A stretch of 64,000 nt of DNA from Botryococcus braunii (lineage: Eukaryota; Chlorophyta; Trebouxiophyceae). The position numbers and the translations under genes are program-made. Below, one piece after another: positions 21,367 to 33,608 of the stretch; within the stretch, counting starts at the first letter, position 1, and every line of letters starts with the position of its first letter. The notes beneath the pieces were generated by a model. The model was not told the origin of the DNA. It did not search any database and saw nothing but the letters and a program-made list of their open reading frames with translations. The stretch lies in contig MVGU01001123.1 in NCBI GenBank assembly GCA_002005505.1, positions 26,001-90,000 of the forward strand. Direction: 5' to 3'.

Positions 21367-22848
21367 AAACTTGGCCAGCCCGAGAGACTCACGATGTCCC
21401 TGAAATACCTGCCTAGTCAGAGGCTTGGTAAAAATGTCCGCCACATTTCTGGCTGAGGGGACATATCTCACATCCACTTGACCCAATGCAATAGCTTCTC
21501 TAGCAAAATGGAAGCTGATTGCAATGTGCTTGGTGTGCTTGGAAAACACTGGATTTCTGAGATGGTTGATGCATCCTTGATTATCACAGTGAATCTTGAC
21601 AATCCACGGAGAAATTCCAATTTCCTCCAGGAAGCCTTTTACCCAATTTGCCTCCTTGACAGCTGCACTTGCCGCCATGAACTCAGCTTCCACAGTGGAG
21701 GTGGCCACTGTAGACTGCTTCTTGCTCCCCCAAACTACGGCTCCTCCAATCACTCGGATGACGTAACCAGTGGTGGAGAACCGATGATCTTGATCTCCTC
21801 CATAATCTGCATCAACGAACCCTTCTAATTCTGTATCCTTCCCTCCAATGACCAGAACTAGATCTCTCGTTCCCTTTAAATACTTCAGCACCCTGATGGC
21901 TTCATTCCTGTGTGCTGTAGTGGGATAGATTCTGTAACGAGAGAGCACCCCCACTGCCTGGGCTATATCAGGCCTAGTGGTATTGGCAACATACAACAGT
22001 GACCCAACTAACTCACAGTATCGGTGGCCAACAGGTAAACTGCTTCCAGCTCCAATACTGTCATTGCTGTCCTTGGACATAAGCCTTTCAGTGGCCACAA
22101 AATCTTTAGTCATTGGGGTATCAGGTCCCAAGGACTCCAGATCCAACCCAAACTTTTCTACCAATGCATCAATCTTAGGGATGCAGCTCAATGAAATGAG
22201 CCCTTTATCCCTGTCTCTCATCACTTGGCAGCCCAAGATATCTATCACCTCTCCCAAATCATGGATGGTGAATTCTTGCTTGAGCAACCCCTTCACTCTC
22301 TCAATCTCTCCCATGCCTTTTTATACTATCAGCAAATCATCAACATAGATTAAGACAAATGACTTCCCCCCATCTCCAGAGCACTTCACATAGACCCCTG
22401 CATCACTCTTGCAAACTTCATAGCCCATGGTGTGAAGCTTCTCATTGAGGGTTTTGTGCCAGGCTCTCGGTGCTTGTTTCAGGCCATACAAAGCCTTTTT
22501 CAAGCGGCAGACGATATTGCCATCTCCATTCTCAAACCCAGGTGCTTGTGTGACATACACCTCTTCTTCTAACTCTCCATTTAGGAATGCAGTTTTAACA
22601 TCCACCTGGTGGATCTCAAAACCCTCTCTGGCAGCAACTGAAAGCATTGCTCTTCTGGATCCATAGCTGCTGGTTTGAGCAAACACTTCCATGCATGACA
22701 TCTACTCCAGGGATTTGTCTACATCCCTGAGCAACCAGCCTGGCCTTGAATCGGATTACATTGCCATGGGCAACCATCTTCACCGAAAATATCCAGTGAA
22801 CCGGAATCACTTTATGTCCACGAGGCCTAGGCACATACTCCATCACCT
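21361..22848 (-). pseudogene. pol: copia-2 RT C-terminal part and RNase H
   Basis: Minus strand. RT begins at the solo-LTR border (MEYVPRPRGHKVIPVHWIFSV) and runs through [15 protein letters not shown] and Y-V-D-D-L-L-I-V. A stop and shift follow at about 22321. The frame 22314-21361 then carries the RT end (FTIHDLGEVIDILGC) and RNase H (VVWGSKKQSTVATSTVEAEF, CDNQG), ending VFQGHRESLGLAKFL just before the polypurine tract. A further shift lies near 22700 in the RT fingers. RNase H looks complete. Confidence 0.9.
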
Positions 22849-24313
22849 TGTCACGTCCTTTATCGGGTACCCGTTACCCAAGGTGAACAACTTTTTCTTG
22901 TGATTGAAATAAGAGATTATGCAACTACGGTTAGTAATAGCTGGGCTGCGGCTTCTGTATCAAGGTAAATTATGCGGATCGCCACTCAAGGATTCGGCCT
23001 TGAGACCTGGATTACCGGAATACTGGATTACTGGTACTTACGATAGGGGCAATCGAAGGCTGGAGGTTCGGGACCACCGGCTTACGGCCTTGCGCAGGCC
23101 GGACTATCTGACTCCGGGTTGACGGCTGGAGTATGGAGTTAACTTATGTTATGGGACGTGCGTTTCGCTAGAAGAGGTACTAGAATGTGTTGTCAATATC
23201 CTACTGTTAGTGTTTGTAGTTTCCTTTCTGTATCCGGGTGGGTACTACGGTGCGTGATGTTACGACTTATGTGTGGCCGCTACGTACCAAATTACTTGCG
23301 GCGCTTGTCAAGTCAAACTTATGAGCGACTATATGATAAATTAACAATTACTATAAGTAATGGAACAGGTTAAATGATTATTACTGCACGAAAGTGGGAC
23401 GGCTAGATCTTGATATTGATCTTCGGTTCTTGCTAAAAAGGTGGAATACTCACTAATACTATTAAGATTTGATAAACGATATTCAAATCAATACTGACAC
23501 TGAGTTTCAGAGGTGTTGCTTCACAATTATGACAAGTTACGCCAGACAAGTCGGATAGATCAAGTTGCGACTAGGACAGTCAAGGACAAACAGACACATG
23601 CACTTTAGCGCAGGCGACACGGACGTGGCTGGTAGGAATCTTGGGGTTCAACTTGTGCTTACAAAGAGACTTGCGACAGAGGTTTCCCTCTCCTAACACC
23701 TAGCACAGCGTACTTTGAAAGGACGGCTGGTCGCCCTTAAATACTGTTCCCCGAACTTACGCGGGGATTCTGGACCTTTCAGGACCCCGCTGGAACGAAG
23801 AGTCCAAAATGATCAGGTCCTTCTAGTGTCCACAGAACAACAGATTCTAAACTGCCACGTAATCCACAAAGCAGGATCACTTGACACGTAAAGAGAATCT
23901 AGATAGTTCTGGTTAAATCAAGCAGATTCTGGAAATGAGGTTCACAATGAAGGGACGCTAAACATTACACGTCACCACTATTCTAGAAAGTACGAGCTGA
24001 TTCCTGAAACATCAAGGACTGTTTAGCAGCTGCTTATGAACTGCACATTAAAAGTGGCCTTCAAGCGGGCCACAACGTGTCAAACAGCAAATTTCCCTCT
24101 TAGTCCCACTCCAGACCAACACGTGCGGGGCTGGGACTTGAAAGGGGCACAAGATTGAGGGTTTTGATTGAGCAGTACCCAATCCTCTCGAATCGCGCGA
24201 GTCCCGACTCGAGGGCGCAGTCATCCCAGTCCCTAGGACACAAGGAAAGGACATATTCTGTTCGAAATCCATAATGACTACTCAGTATAATAGGCACCTG
24301 CTATATCGTCACA
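22849..24313 (-). mobile_element. solo LTR (LTR-A family) inside copia-2 RT
   Basis: 1465 bp with TGTCACG...CGTCACA ends, flanked by ACCT on both sides (22845-22848, 24314-24317). Removing it plus one ACCT restores the copia reading HEV-MEY. Its minus-strand end (GGGTACCCGATAAAGGACG) and an internal stretch (GTCTCAAGGCCGAATCCTTG) are diverged forms of the Ty3-A LTR. No gene inside; several short open frames are not convincing. Confidence 0.8.
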
Positions 24314-27300
24314 ACCTCATGAGCATCTAATGAATCCTGCTCCTCTTGCATAGCAGCCTTCCAGTATTCCCACTGTGGGGACTGCTGTGCTTCTCTCAAA
24401 CTTGAGGGCACACTAATCTTGCTGAAACGCACCCTTGTGTGCTTCCCCTTTTCTCCCTGTTTCTCATCAGTGCTGCTCTCAGTCTCTCCAATACCCACTA
24501 CTCTTCCACTGACTTTCGCCGCACTGCACACCGGGGCAGCCTGAGCTTCCTCAGAATTTCTCCTCTGTCCTCTCTCTCTCTCTTTGACTCGCAGTTTGCC
24601 TTTTCAAGCTGCTTCTCCGCACGCTTACATCATCCTCCCAAACACAGGTGCCTCTCGGAAAGCTCTTGTAATTTGGAGTTTCTGCACCGTGTCCAAGCTT
24701 CCGATTCACCTCCTCAGTCACACTCTGACATGTCTGGCGAACATCAGTCTCGCTAATTCTCTCACAACCAATGCTGGCATAGTGTGTCGTTTGTGTGCAC
24801 TTCCCCTCTTGCTTGTGTGTCTGAGCCTCTCTCTCTCTCTCTCTTTCGCCCCCCCCCCCCCCCCAGACATGAGCGCTGGGGCGCTGGCCCAGCTGCACTC
24901 TCACAGACATTGCCGTTAGGTGTGTGGCTGGCACCACATTGTTCTTTGACTTCTGAGATCCAAGATGGGCAATCCATGCTCTGCTCACAGCTCACGTTGC
25001 TAACATTGCTCTCAGGCACTGAACAGGTCCCACCCATGCAACTCAGCTCACTTGGACCAGTGTCAGTCTGCTCAGAGACTGTCCCCCTCTCATCACTCAC
25101 ATATATTTCAGGTCTCTCATGATTCTGACCCAAGTCCTGCACTTCCCCTGGTCCCTGTGACTCTCTGTCACGTTCAGTCAACCCCTTTAGCTCACGGCTC
25201 TCACCCTTCTCCTGTGCCAGCAGGAGTTCGCATGTGGCACTTCGTTGTTCGTAGCGTTGAGATCGAGTCTGGCCGTCCGGCGGCTTGTCTTCGCCGGTGG
25301 GTTGAGAGTCTCGAAGGTACTGCTGCGCCCGCTCCAAAAGAGGTCGATGCTCTCCATAGTCCTGACTTCCTCGAGCCAGGTGGCGAAGTGACTCCATCAT
25401 CCATGACTGGTTCAGGTCCAGCAAGCGTGGTTCTCCTGAGGGCCCAGTAGAACGTTCGGAGGTTGCATCCGCCGGGAAGCACTTCCCCTGACAGCCAGAC
25501 TCGGTTGCAGCCTCGTCAGGGGGTTCTGGGAGGGTGCTGTCAGGCCTGTTGCTGGAACTGGGAATGCTGGTAGCTCCAGTCCTGACGCTGGTTTGGAGAT
25601 TGTCTGCGGGAAGTTCACTGCTCTGCTGCTGGAAATCTAACCCCTCTGGATACGAGAAATTCTGTGGTTGCCCAGAGGTAGCGTTCACTCCCACTCGAGA
25701 GGCCCCAGGAATATGTTCCACAAATTCCACGTCTCTACTTTCTCTCCAGACTCCTCCTCCCGGGTAAATTCGAAATGCTTTAGACACTGGAGAGTATCCT
25801 GTGAACATTCCAGGTACTGCCTTGGGCGAAAACACACCCCTCTCCTGATCAGGGACATGGACAAACGCCAGACATCCCCATGTGCGTAAGAGGGAGACAT
25901 CTGGTTTGTAGCCCATAAACATTTCAAAGGGGGTAAGAGGCCTGCCTGTACTGGGTCCCATATTCAGGAGGATGCATGCTGTTTCCAAAGCTTCTTTCCA
26001 CATCACAGGACTGGCTGCAGCAAAATTGAGGAGGGTTCTTGTACGCTCCTTCAGGGTCCTGTTGGCTCGCTCTGCTATCCCGTTCTGTTGCGGGGTGTAT
26101 GGGGCAGACATCTCGAGTTTAGTTCCCTGAGAGGCACAAAATTCCTTGAATCTGGAGTTGATAAATTCAGTACCTCAATCGCACCGAATGCACTTAATAG
26201 TGACCCCCCTTTCAGTCTGCCAGAACAATATAAGGTCCTTGACCACCGATTCGATGACGTCTTTCGATGTAAATGGTAGGACTGCTTTCCAGCCAGATGC
26301 CTCATCTGCCACAGTCACCAAAAATCGTTCTCCAGTGATGGCGGCAGGGGAAATGGGGCCAACTGTGTCAATATGGACTCTGTCAACGGGGTTCACTGCA
26401 GGTCTGGAACTTTCTCCAAAGGGAGGGCGAGCATGCTTCACGGTATTTCGGGCAACTTTCACATGGCGACAGGGATGTATCGATTCCAGTGACCAGCTGT
26501 TCATTGCTCAAACGCAGCATCCATGGTTCTCTTGGGTGTCCCATTCTGCTATGCCACAGGACCCTTCTGGCACAGTCATGTTTCGGGTTTTTCTTGCACT
26601 TGTTCTTTACTGCAGCTGTGACTGGGGAGGGGCAACTATTTGTGGTAACAGGGAAGCAGTCATGTACATAATATAAACCATTTTCTGATCTGACTGGCAT
26701 TCCCTACCCATTTGGGCCAGACACTGCATTAAATGCACCCACACTGTCTGTGGTGAAGCAAGCTCCGTCACGGAGGGCAGCAGACACTGACATGATATTT
26801 GTTGTGGCAGACGGAACACACTGAACATGGTGCAGCCACAGTAGGATACACTGTTGGGTCAAAAGGCATACTGATCCAGTGGCAACAATTCCTCCGGTGG
26901 CATCAGAGGTGGCAAGCTGTAGTGGAATGGTGTGGCATGTATTCTGGGAGCATGCAGCAACGACAGATTGTTGACAAGGTGCACAGAAGCTCCACTGTCA
27001 ACTAACCAGGACTGTTTGGACTTCTTGCTGTTGAGAGAGTCCAGCACATTGTAAGACACCACGTATGGCATACCTTATGGAGGAGGTGAAGGTGGACCAG
27101 GAGGAGGGTGCAGCAGTGGGAAGGCTCCAGCTCCAGGGAAAGCATGCTGAACTGCTGGAGGGGGCTGAGGTCCTCCGGGAAGCGGTCCTTGAGGCCACAT
27201 GCCTGCCAGTTGCTGCACTGCTGCCACAACATTTCTCTGCGTCTCTGCGTCCCTCTGCCTCTTGCGACAGTCTCGCCAGAAGTGCCCCTTTTTATGGCAG

Positions 27301-28112
27301 TAGTTGCAGGTCCCAAGTACCTCTGCCTTTGGGTCGGTGTCAGCAGGCTGCCTGGGCTGGTTTACCACACTGGCAGCAGTGGCAGGCATAGTTGCAGCTG
27401 GGGCAGGCAGAGCCATCATGACCCTTGCAGGCTGGTCTTCCTCGTCGTTGTATCCAATTGCTTCTGCTGTGGTGGAAACGAGGTCTGCCAGTTGGTCCAA
27501 TGGATGGGCGACGGCAGTGGGCAGCAACTCTGGCGTGCTTGCAGCAGTAGGCAGTCCTTGCACAATCTGAGTTGCCACATGTCCGTCCACTAGGTCATGT
27601 CCATTGTTGTTCAGGCAATTTTTGAGGTTGATCATCCTATTCACATACTGGGATATTGTCTCTCCTTGTCTCATGCCTCTAGACATCTCCTTCAACCATT
27701 CTGCGTTGGCCTGAACATTACTTCCACATGTGAATTTCTTGCAAATGTGGATATAAGCGTCATAAGCAGAGGGTTTGCTAGACACTTCTCCCAGCCAGTC
27801 TTCTGGGACTGATTCATACAGCAGTAACATGGCAGCAGCATTGTGGATAGTTCCAGGCATGGCTTCTTGAACGGCAGGCAAAGAGCCTTTTGAATCATTA
27901 GCTGCAATAAACGCATTATTCCACACTACAAAGTTCTGACCTTTGGACTGTAGCTTTACATGGACCTTGACCTGGGTGGCAATAACCTTTGGCAGGCTGT
28001 CTCCTTCGCCCCTGGATGTACTGGGTGTGGAGGGCTCTCTGGTAGGAGATGATGTAGACTGTTCGCTGGCCGACTTCGATGCTTCACTGGTGCTTGAACC
28101 CTTCTTCTTCAT
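24314..28112 (-). pseudogene. gag-pol: copia-2 gag-protease-integrase-linker
   Basis: Minus strand. Gag starts MKKKGSSTSEASK at 28112, with CCHC knuckle CNYCHKKGHFWRDC. A TAA at 27075 sits between the Pro-rich gag tail and the protease (WLVDSGASVHLV) in the same frame. Frameshifts follow near 26860 and 26600, then the GAG-pre-integrase domain (LWHSRMGHPREPW). The integrase core has HIDTVGP, then a TGA at 26175-26177 in the D-x-G-TEF motif (an Arg CGA to TGA change would explain it), then YTPQQNGIAERANRTL. A long Cys/Ser-rich linker runs to the solo LTR. The element is intact in order but has at least four inactivating changes. Confidence 0.9.
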
Positions 28113-28127
28113 TCTGCTGGTGGTTGA

Positions 28128-28651
28128 TTAGTGGTCGCTCCGGTCTAAAAGTCGGGAGTCTCGGTCTTCGTCCTCGCTGTCTGCCTCTGTAAACCACTCC
28201 TCTTCGCAGTGGTTATCGCTGTTTGTCGTCAGGTGCTCCAAAAAGTCGTCGTCTATGCAGGCCAGTGCATACTCAACAGCTGTGTAGGCAGCTTTCTCCG
28301 TCCAGTAAGCTCCCTGGGTGGGGCCTCCCGTCTGCTGCAGGCACCTTTCAAGTATTGCTCTGGTTACAAACCCTGGATCTCCGTTGATGAACGAGAGCTC
28401 CCACGCCGTCACTTTGTAGGCTGGGTAAACTGGAAATCGCTCCTAGAACCACCCTGAAGGAGTGAGTGCGCCTTGTCCGTATTTCTCGTAGACGAAGTCT
28501 TCACGATAGACGCTCGTTCCTCGATTGTCCTTGGTCCTCTCTCCCCTCCAGCCCTTCTTCTTTCGTTATAAGATGGTGGTGGAAGTGGTGATCTTCTAAT
28601 CGGTCCAGTATATCCCGTTGACATTCTCCCGGTTCGCCTCGTTCGCGCCAT
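28128..28651 (-). pseudogene. copia-2 ORF1, H3-tail-like start, frameshifted
   Basis: Starts MARTRRTGRMSTGYTGP at 28651, which aligns with the H3 start MARTKQTARKSTGG at M-A-R-T, T, R and S-T-G. Then a PPPSYN motif and an ERA-IVK stretch. The first frame closes at 28409; the next frame (28412-28128) carries the hydrophobic segment FPVYPAYKVTAWELSFIN and an Asp/Glu-rich tail (EADSEDEDRDS). It lies between PBS and gag, as in copia-1 and copia-3. Joined, the protein would be about 170 residues. Function unknown. Confidence 0.55.
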
Positions 28652-28704
28652 GGTTGATTAGACAACTTAAGTCATACATCTTACATGCCCAGCTGAAAAG
28701 TTGG

Positions 28705-28717
28705 TTGGCCCATAACC
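28705..28717 (-). promoter_or_regulatory. copia-2 primer binding site
   Basis: Minus strand GGTTATGGGCCAA next to the LTR end; one mismatch to the initiator tRNA-Met anticodon-region site seen in copia-1 and copia-3. Confidence 0.7.
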
Positions 28718-29445
28718 TGTACACTTATGTGCTTGGCGATTCCTGTATGACCCGGCACGAAGGGTGTTTAGCTCGGCGGCACTCTTGTTGTGTGTCGATA
28801 AACAAGCAGGGCCGACTGTGTATGTACACTTTACAGGCAACTGTTCAGAGATAAGCACCCGGAGTGCTCTTTGTAGTCCCAATCAAGTGATTACAATGCT
28901 TATTGCTTTCTCTCATCACTCAGGAATTCAAACTAATCACTCTACTTATCGACCGATAGTCTGCATTACCGTTGTTCGATGAGTCAAAACATTAGCACTA
29001 TTCTAATAACACTATCTAGACCTCTTCCTAACCGATTGTTCATGAGCATCTGGTGCTGCAACATCAAGTTACCTGTATGACCCGGCACGAAGGGTGTTTA
29101 GCTCGGCGGCACTCTTGTTGTGTGTCGATAAACAAGCAGGGCCGACTGTGTATGTACACTTGACAGGCAACTGTTCAGAGATAAGCACCCGGAGTGCTCT
29201 TTATAGTCCCAATCAAGTGCCTCATCCTTGCGAGCCGGCGACATGTATCCTTCTAGCAAAACCGTGTCAGATTACCTCATTCTCCCTAATCTCAGTGGAA
29301 TCAGTCTAGATTGACCTTGGCAGAACTTCTACGTTCTGCCGCCTATTACTCATTGTCTTTATTGTTCCAGCTTGTCGTTCTGAGTCGATCTGGCCACTAT
29401 TACTCTCGTGAGGGAAAGGCACGAATTTCTCTTCCCAATATAGCA
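28718..29445 (-). mobile_element. copia-2 5' LTR
   Basis: 728 bp, plus strand TGTACACTTATG...CCCAATATAGCA. Contains two 148-bp blocks (28742-28889 and 29072-29219) with two differences, bounded by GGCACGAAGGGTGT and GCACCCGGAGTGC. Target duplication ACAAT follows at 29446-29450. Confidence 0.92.
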
Positions 29446-29712
29446 ACAATACATGACTGATTGGCAACTGTGGAGAAACACCCGGAGTGCTTGTTTAGTT
29501 CCAACCAAGTGCCTTGCCTATCCGTGCGACCACCACTACCTTTCTGCTGCAAATGTGTATGTAACTTGCGTTATCTTTATCTACATTCAAGTTCATGATA
29601 ATTACGGCGGTACCACAGTTTCACCGTATTTGTCTCACCTTTATTGTCACTGACGGATTGGCCACTATTACTCCTCTGAGGGAAAGGCACAAATACGATA
29701 TACATCACAACA
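29446..29712 (-). mobile_element. copia-F1 3' LTR, part 2
   Basis: Resumes the LTR broken at 19739 (ACAATACATGACTGATTGGC...) and ends ...CATCACAACA at 29712, followed by the polypurine tract GGAAAAGGCAAGGGGAAG on the minus strand. Confidence 0.88.
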
Positions 29713-29732
29713 CTTCCCCTTGCCTTTTCCTC

Positions 29733-31333
29733 ACAGGAACTTGGCTAGTCCAAGTGAGTCACGGTGACTCTGAAACACTAACCTAACTAGTGGGTTGGTG
29801 AAGATGTCAGCCACATTTCAGAGAATCTCACATGCACTCCAGCATCACTCTTACACACCTCATACCCCATGACTTCCAACTTGTCATTTAGGGTCTTGTG
29901 CCGGGCACGTGGGGCCTGCTTCAGGCCATACAGTGCCTTCTTCAATCGACACACTGAATTGCGATCACCATTTTCAAACCCAGGAGACTGCGTCACATAC
30001 ACTTCATCCTCTAGCTCTCCATTTTAGAAAGGCAGTCTTGACATCCACTTGGTGGATCTCAAACCCTCTCTTGCAGCAACAGCCAGTAAGGCTCTTCTAG
30101 CTCCATAGCTACTAGTTGGAGCAAACACCTCCATGACATCTACCCCAGGGATTTGTCTACATCCCTGGGCAACCAATCTTGCCTTGAATCTCACAACATT
30201 CCCATGTGCATCCATCTTCACTGAGAAGATCCAGTGAACTGGTATCACCTTGTGCCCATGAGGTCTTGGAACATACTCCATGACTTCATGAGTGTCTAAG
30301 GAATTCTGCTCTTCTTGCATAGCAGCCTTCCAATATTCCCACTGAGGAGACATCTGAGCTTCCCTCAGATTTGAGGGAACATGAATTTTGCCAAATCTAA
30401 CACCTGTGTGCTTCCCCTCTTTTCCCTTATCATTGGGAGATTTGCTGGCTACACCATTACAACCCACTACTCTTCCACTCACACTCGCCGCACTACAGCT
30501 GACATTTCCCTCAGTGGGATCAGGATTCTCCCTCATTTTTCTCTCTCGCTTTGACTCACATTTCGCGCTGCCCAATTTGCTGCTTTGCACACTCACATTA
30601 TCCTCCCTGACACAGGTACCTCCCGGAAAGCTTCCATAGTCAGGAATTCTCTCACACTGTCCAAGCTTCCGGTTCACCTCCTCATTCACACACTTACGTA
30701 CCCTCCGGAGCTCAGGCTCCACGGGTCCCTCACAGGCAGGACAAGGGGGAGTCTGATCAGCACTGGACTTCCCCTCAAGTATGTGACTGGAGTGTCCCTA
30801 GCTTCCACAGTTTGTCACAGTAGGTTGTGACCTCACATCCCTGACATCTTCCTCCCATGCACAGGTACCTCTCAGTGTGCACTTGTAGTTTGGCAAGATC
30901 CCACAATGTCTGTGCAACTGATTCACCTCCTCTTCTCGTCGCTTACACAGGTACTGGGATGCAGACCCAGTACTGCGCTCACAGACATGTCTGGCTGTTC
31001 CTGAGGAGGTTGGGTGCCTCTTCTCAAGCTTGTGGCTGTCACCACTATCCCGTCCCTGTCCACACCACTGATGGGAAGAGCCAGTTGTTCTCTCACAGGT
31101 CTCGTCTCTTACATGCTGCTCATTCACTGGACAGGACCCACCCGTGCAACTCAGCTCCCTAGGACCTGTTACAGCCATAATTGTTGCTGCCCCTCTCACA
31201 TCACTTACATTCAAGTCAGGGCTCTCAGGGTGACACCCATCTACCTGCACTTCCCCTGGTCCCTGTGACATTGTGTCACTTTCAGTCAGCCCCACTCCTT
31301 CTCTGCTCTCTCCCACCTCCTGCGAGAGCAGGA
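29733..31333 (-). pseudogene. pol: copia-F1 pol fragment with RT-RNase H deletion
   Basis: Minus strand. A linker with many Cys and Ser residues spans about 31333-30500, then RT from HEVMEYVPRPHGHKVIPVHWIF through [15 protein letters not shown] and KSDAGVHV. There the frame jumps directly to the RNase H end (MWLTSSPT, a shifted reading of NVADIFTNP). The YVDD segment and nearly all of RNase H are therefore deleted near 29820. A frameshift occurs near 30030. The upstream end stops at the presumed Ty3-B LTR at 31334. Confidence 0.82.
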
Positions 31334-31524
31334 TGTAACGTTCCGAGTGCGAAGGGTCCGTTAGGGAGCCGATCGGCATCGAGCCGATAGCGCGTGATCG
31401 GAGAGCGGGGTACGATGACCTCATTACGTAAACTGGCCAGCTTGGCTGGCGGGGTGCTATCAGACGGGTCGCACCTGTGTGAGGTCATTCTCACACGAAC
31501 TTGAGATCGGCACAAGATATTACA
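31334..31524 (+). mobile_element. candidate Ty3-B 5' LTR
   Basis: 191 bp, TGTAACGTTCC...AGATATTACA, starting where copia-F1 homology weakens and ending three bases before a TGGTATCGGCGAG primer-site-like sequence. Similar in length to the Ty3-F LTR. It does not resemble the LTR at the other end (39373), so the call is tentative. Confidence 0.45.
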
Positions 31525-31628
31525 TCTTTGGTATCGGCGAGAATTCTAAAACCTCGGGTTTTCGATTTCTCGTGTATCTTGTGTGTTTTACGGACCTGGG
31601 GTCCGTGGTCGTAAACCTGGGGTTTGCG

Positions 31629-32123
31629 ATGGCACTCCGGACACTTGTCGAAGTGCCGCAGGGGTTGCGAAATACATTTGTAACCGTGCCCCCTACGAGG
31701 AGGTGTGCTATTGGGACGGTTTGGGACGACTCGTGGCCCACTTGGGCCAGGAAAAATCCCCGTGTCCCGGACCTTTCGAACGGCTTGAGCTACGAAAATT
31801 GTCGCGCTTTCACGAAACAGAAGCTCGTAGAGATCCAAGCACTTCCTAGTGCCGAGATCGCTACGCAGCAACTGGTTCGTGAAATCGGTGATTATTTCGA
31901 GAAGCTTGAGCCGGTCGAGGTGCACTTGGCGAAGCTGTCGACGCAGCTGCACCTCCAGGTAACTGGAGAGGGCGGCTTTAAGCCGGGTTTCGACTCGGTG
32001 GCGCATTTTGCCGAAATGCAGAGGCTCGCGACGGCGAAACTAGAATACGAAACGAGAGTTTGGCAGTTGTACTTCATCGCTGCCGAGCTCGATACGGATT
32101 CCTCTCGTTCCGTACAATCTGAT
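31629..32123 (+). pseudogene. gag: Ty3-B gag, N-terminal part
   Basis: Frame starting MALRTLVEVPQGL at 31629 (open from 31479), ending ...DTDSSRSVQSD at the hAT-like insertion. The frame continues exactly in phase after the insertion at 33617 (ASITSEMARREL), so this is the first part of the same gag. The segment is rich in helix-forming and charged residues. No known domain recognised; it corresponds in position to the gag N-terminal extension of Ty3-C. Confidence 0.65.
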
Positions 32124-33608
32124 CAGTGAAATTTTTAGTGGCAGAATTATGCCATTTTGGCAGAATTAAATAATTCCGAGCGGTTGGCTGGCAGAATAAT
32201 CCCATTTTGCACCCTCCGACTCTGCCATTTCAGGCAGCGAAAAAGAAATGCGGAGAGGCTGATTCTGCCACCGAGTGGCAGAGGGAAAAGAATTCAAGAT
32301 AGGGATTTCTGCCACGGTGGCATTTGAAAATGTATTTCTCAAGGGACGATTCTGCCACCCCTGTATTCCGGACGAGGGTCATGATCTCTCAGAGGCCTCT
32401 CACTGAGAGGCTCTCAGAGTGGGCTGCTAGTAGGCTGCCAGCAGGGCGGTCCGCATTAAGGCCAGCGGCTAGAGATAGGGTCTGCTAGAGCAGAGGCGAG
32501 TTTCGTGATCAAACTCCAGCAGAGGTAGGGGTCTGCTACATAAGAGGCGAGTATCGTGATCAAACTCGAGCAGAGGTAGGGGTCTGCTACAAAAGAGGCG
32601 AGTTTCGTGATCAAACTCCAGCAGAGCACCCATGACAATAAATCTTGTCAGGCGCAAATCTGGGCTGCAGAAATCGGCATTTTAAGACATTTAATCAGGG
32701 GATTTGATGGCCATGGGCAGTACACGTGTGAGGCGTACTGCAAGTTGCCGTAGTACAAAGAAAATCTAGTGGGCCCTGCGCGACAAAGATGGTACAGTAC
32801 CGCCCTGAAGTTGCAGGTGGGACTTGCCGTTTGAAGCCCGAGGAGGTTAGGGCTCTGATTGCAAGAGCTTTAGAGGGCGTTCCCAGGGCTTTCTTTTTGC
32901 AAGAGGCATACCAGTGGGTGGCCGTGGTGGCAAGGAGAAGGGGTGCGAAGTTTGGAGAGCATCGGAGAAGGGACGGAATTTTGCATGCCCAAGGTCCGAA
33001 AGGAAGCCGTGAGCCCGACACCTTGGTAGCATTTTGCTGCAATATTTTCAAGCAATCCGTGATTGTTTTGGGGTATTTCTGAATGTTTTGGCTGGGCTGA
33101 AAGCCTGGCCCGTGTGAATGCGGAAGAGCAGAGGGGAGGGGACGCACCCTCAAGGGGTGCTGTTGGGCCCTACGCCGAGTTGCGGGGCCCACAATTGAGA
33201 AATATGGTGAACGTCCACTTGTTGGTGCAACTGGTGTGTGTGAAAACAAGCGTTGGTCGTGTGTAGGGGCTGTGTCTCGTAGGCCTAGCTTCCACCCACG
33301 TTTTGCCTTGCTCATGTAGGACCTTGATATTGAAGCTTGTGGGCTGTAAGCGCCAAGTGGGGTTTTGCAGGCCAGACTTGCGTGAGTAACGCTGTGACAA
33401 GACTTCTTGTCATGGGTGAGAGGTACAAAAGCTGCGAGTTCTGTGGTAAGTTGGCGAAACTCTTGATTTGATGCTAATTCTGCCACCGTGGCGGGGGGAA
33501 ATTAAATTATTCCTGCCGTGTCTGCCACCCTGTGGCAGACGAAAAATAAATTACTGAGCCAAATTATGCCAAGTGGCATAACTCCAAGATTCCTTAAAAA
33601 TTTCACTG
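32124..33608. mobile_element. hAT-like nonautonomous transposon, 1485 bp
   Basis: Ends CAGTGAAATTTTTA...TAAAAATTTCACTG form a 14-bp terminal inverted repeat. The 8-bp target duplication AATCTGAT lies at 32116-32123 and 33609-33616. Eight-base duplications and CA-G starts are typical of the hAT superfamily. No transposase recognised. Contains a 51-bp x 3 tandem repeat at 32480-32626 and several TGCCAC/GTGGCA palindromes near both ends. Confidence 0.85.
32480..32626. repeat. 51-bp tandem repeat x 3
   Basis: Units begin GTCTGCTA at 32480, 32531 and 32582 and share GAGGCGAGT-TCGTGATCAAACT. Lies inside the hAT-like element. Confidence 0.9.

Noticed and set aside
32695..33486. 263-codon minus-strand open frame in the hAT-like element
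   Set aside because: No transposase motif, Ser/Pro/His-biased composition, and open plus-strand frames overlap it; likely chance.
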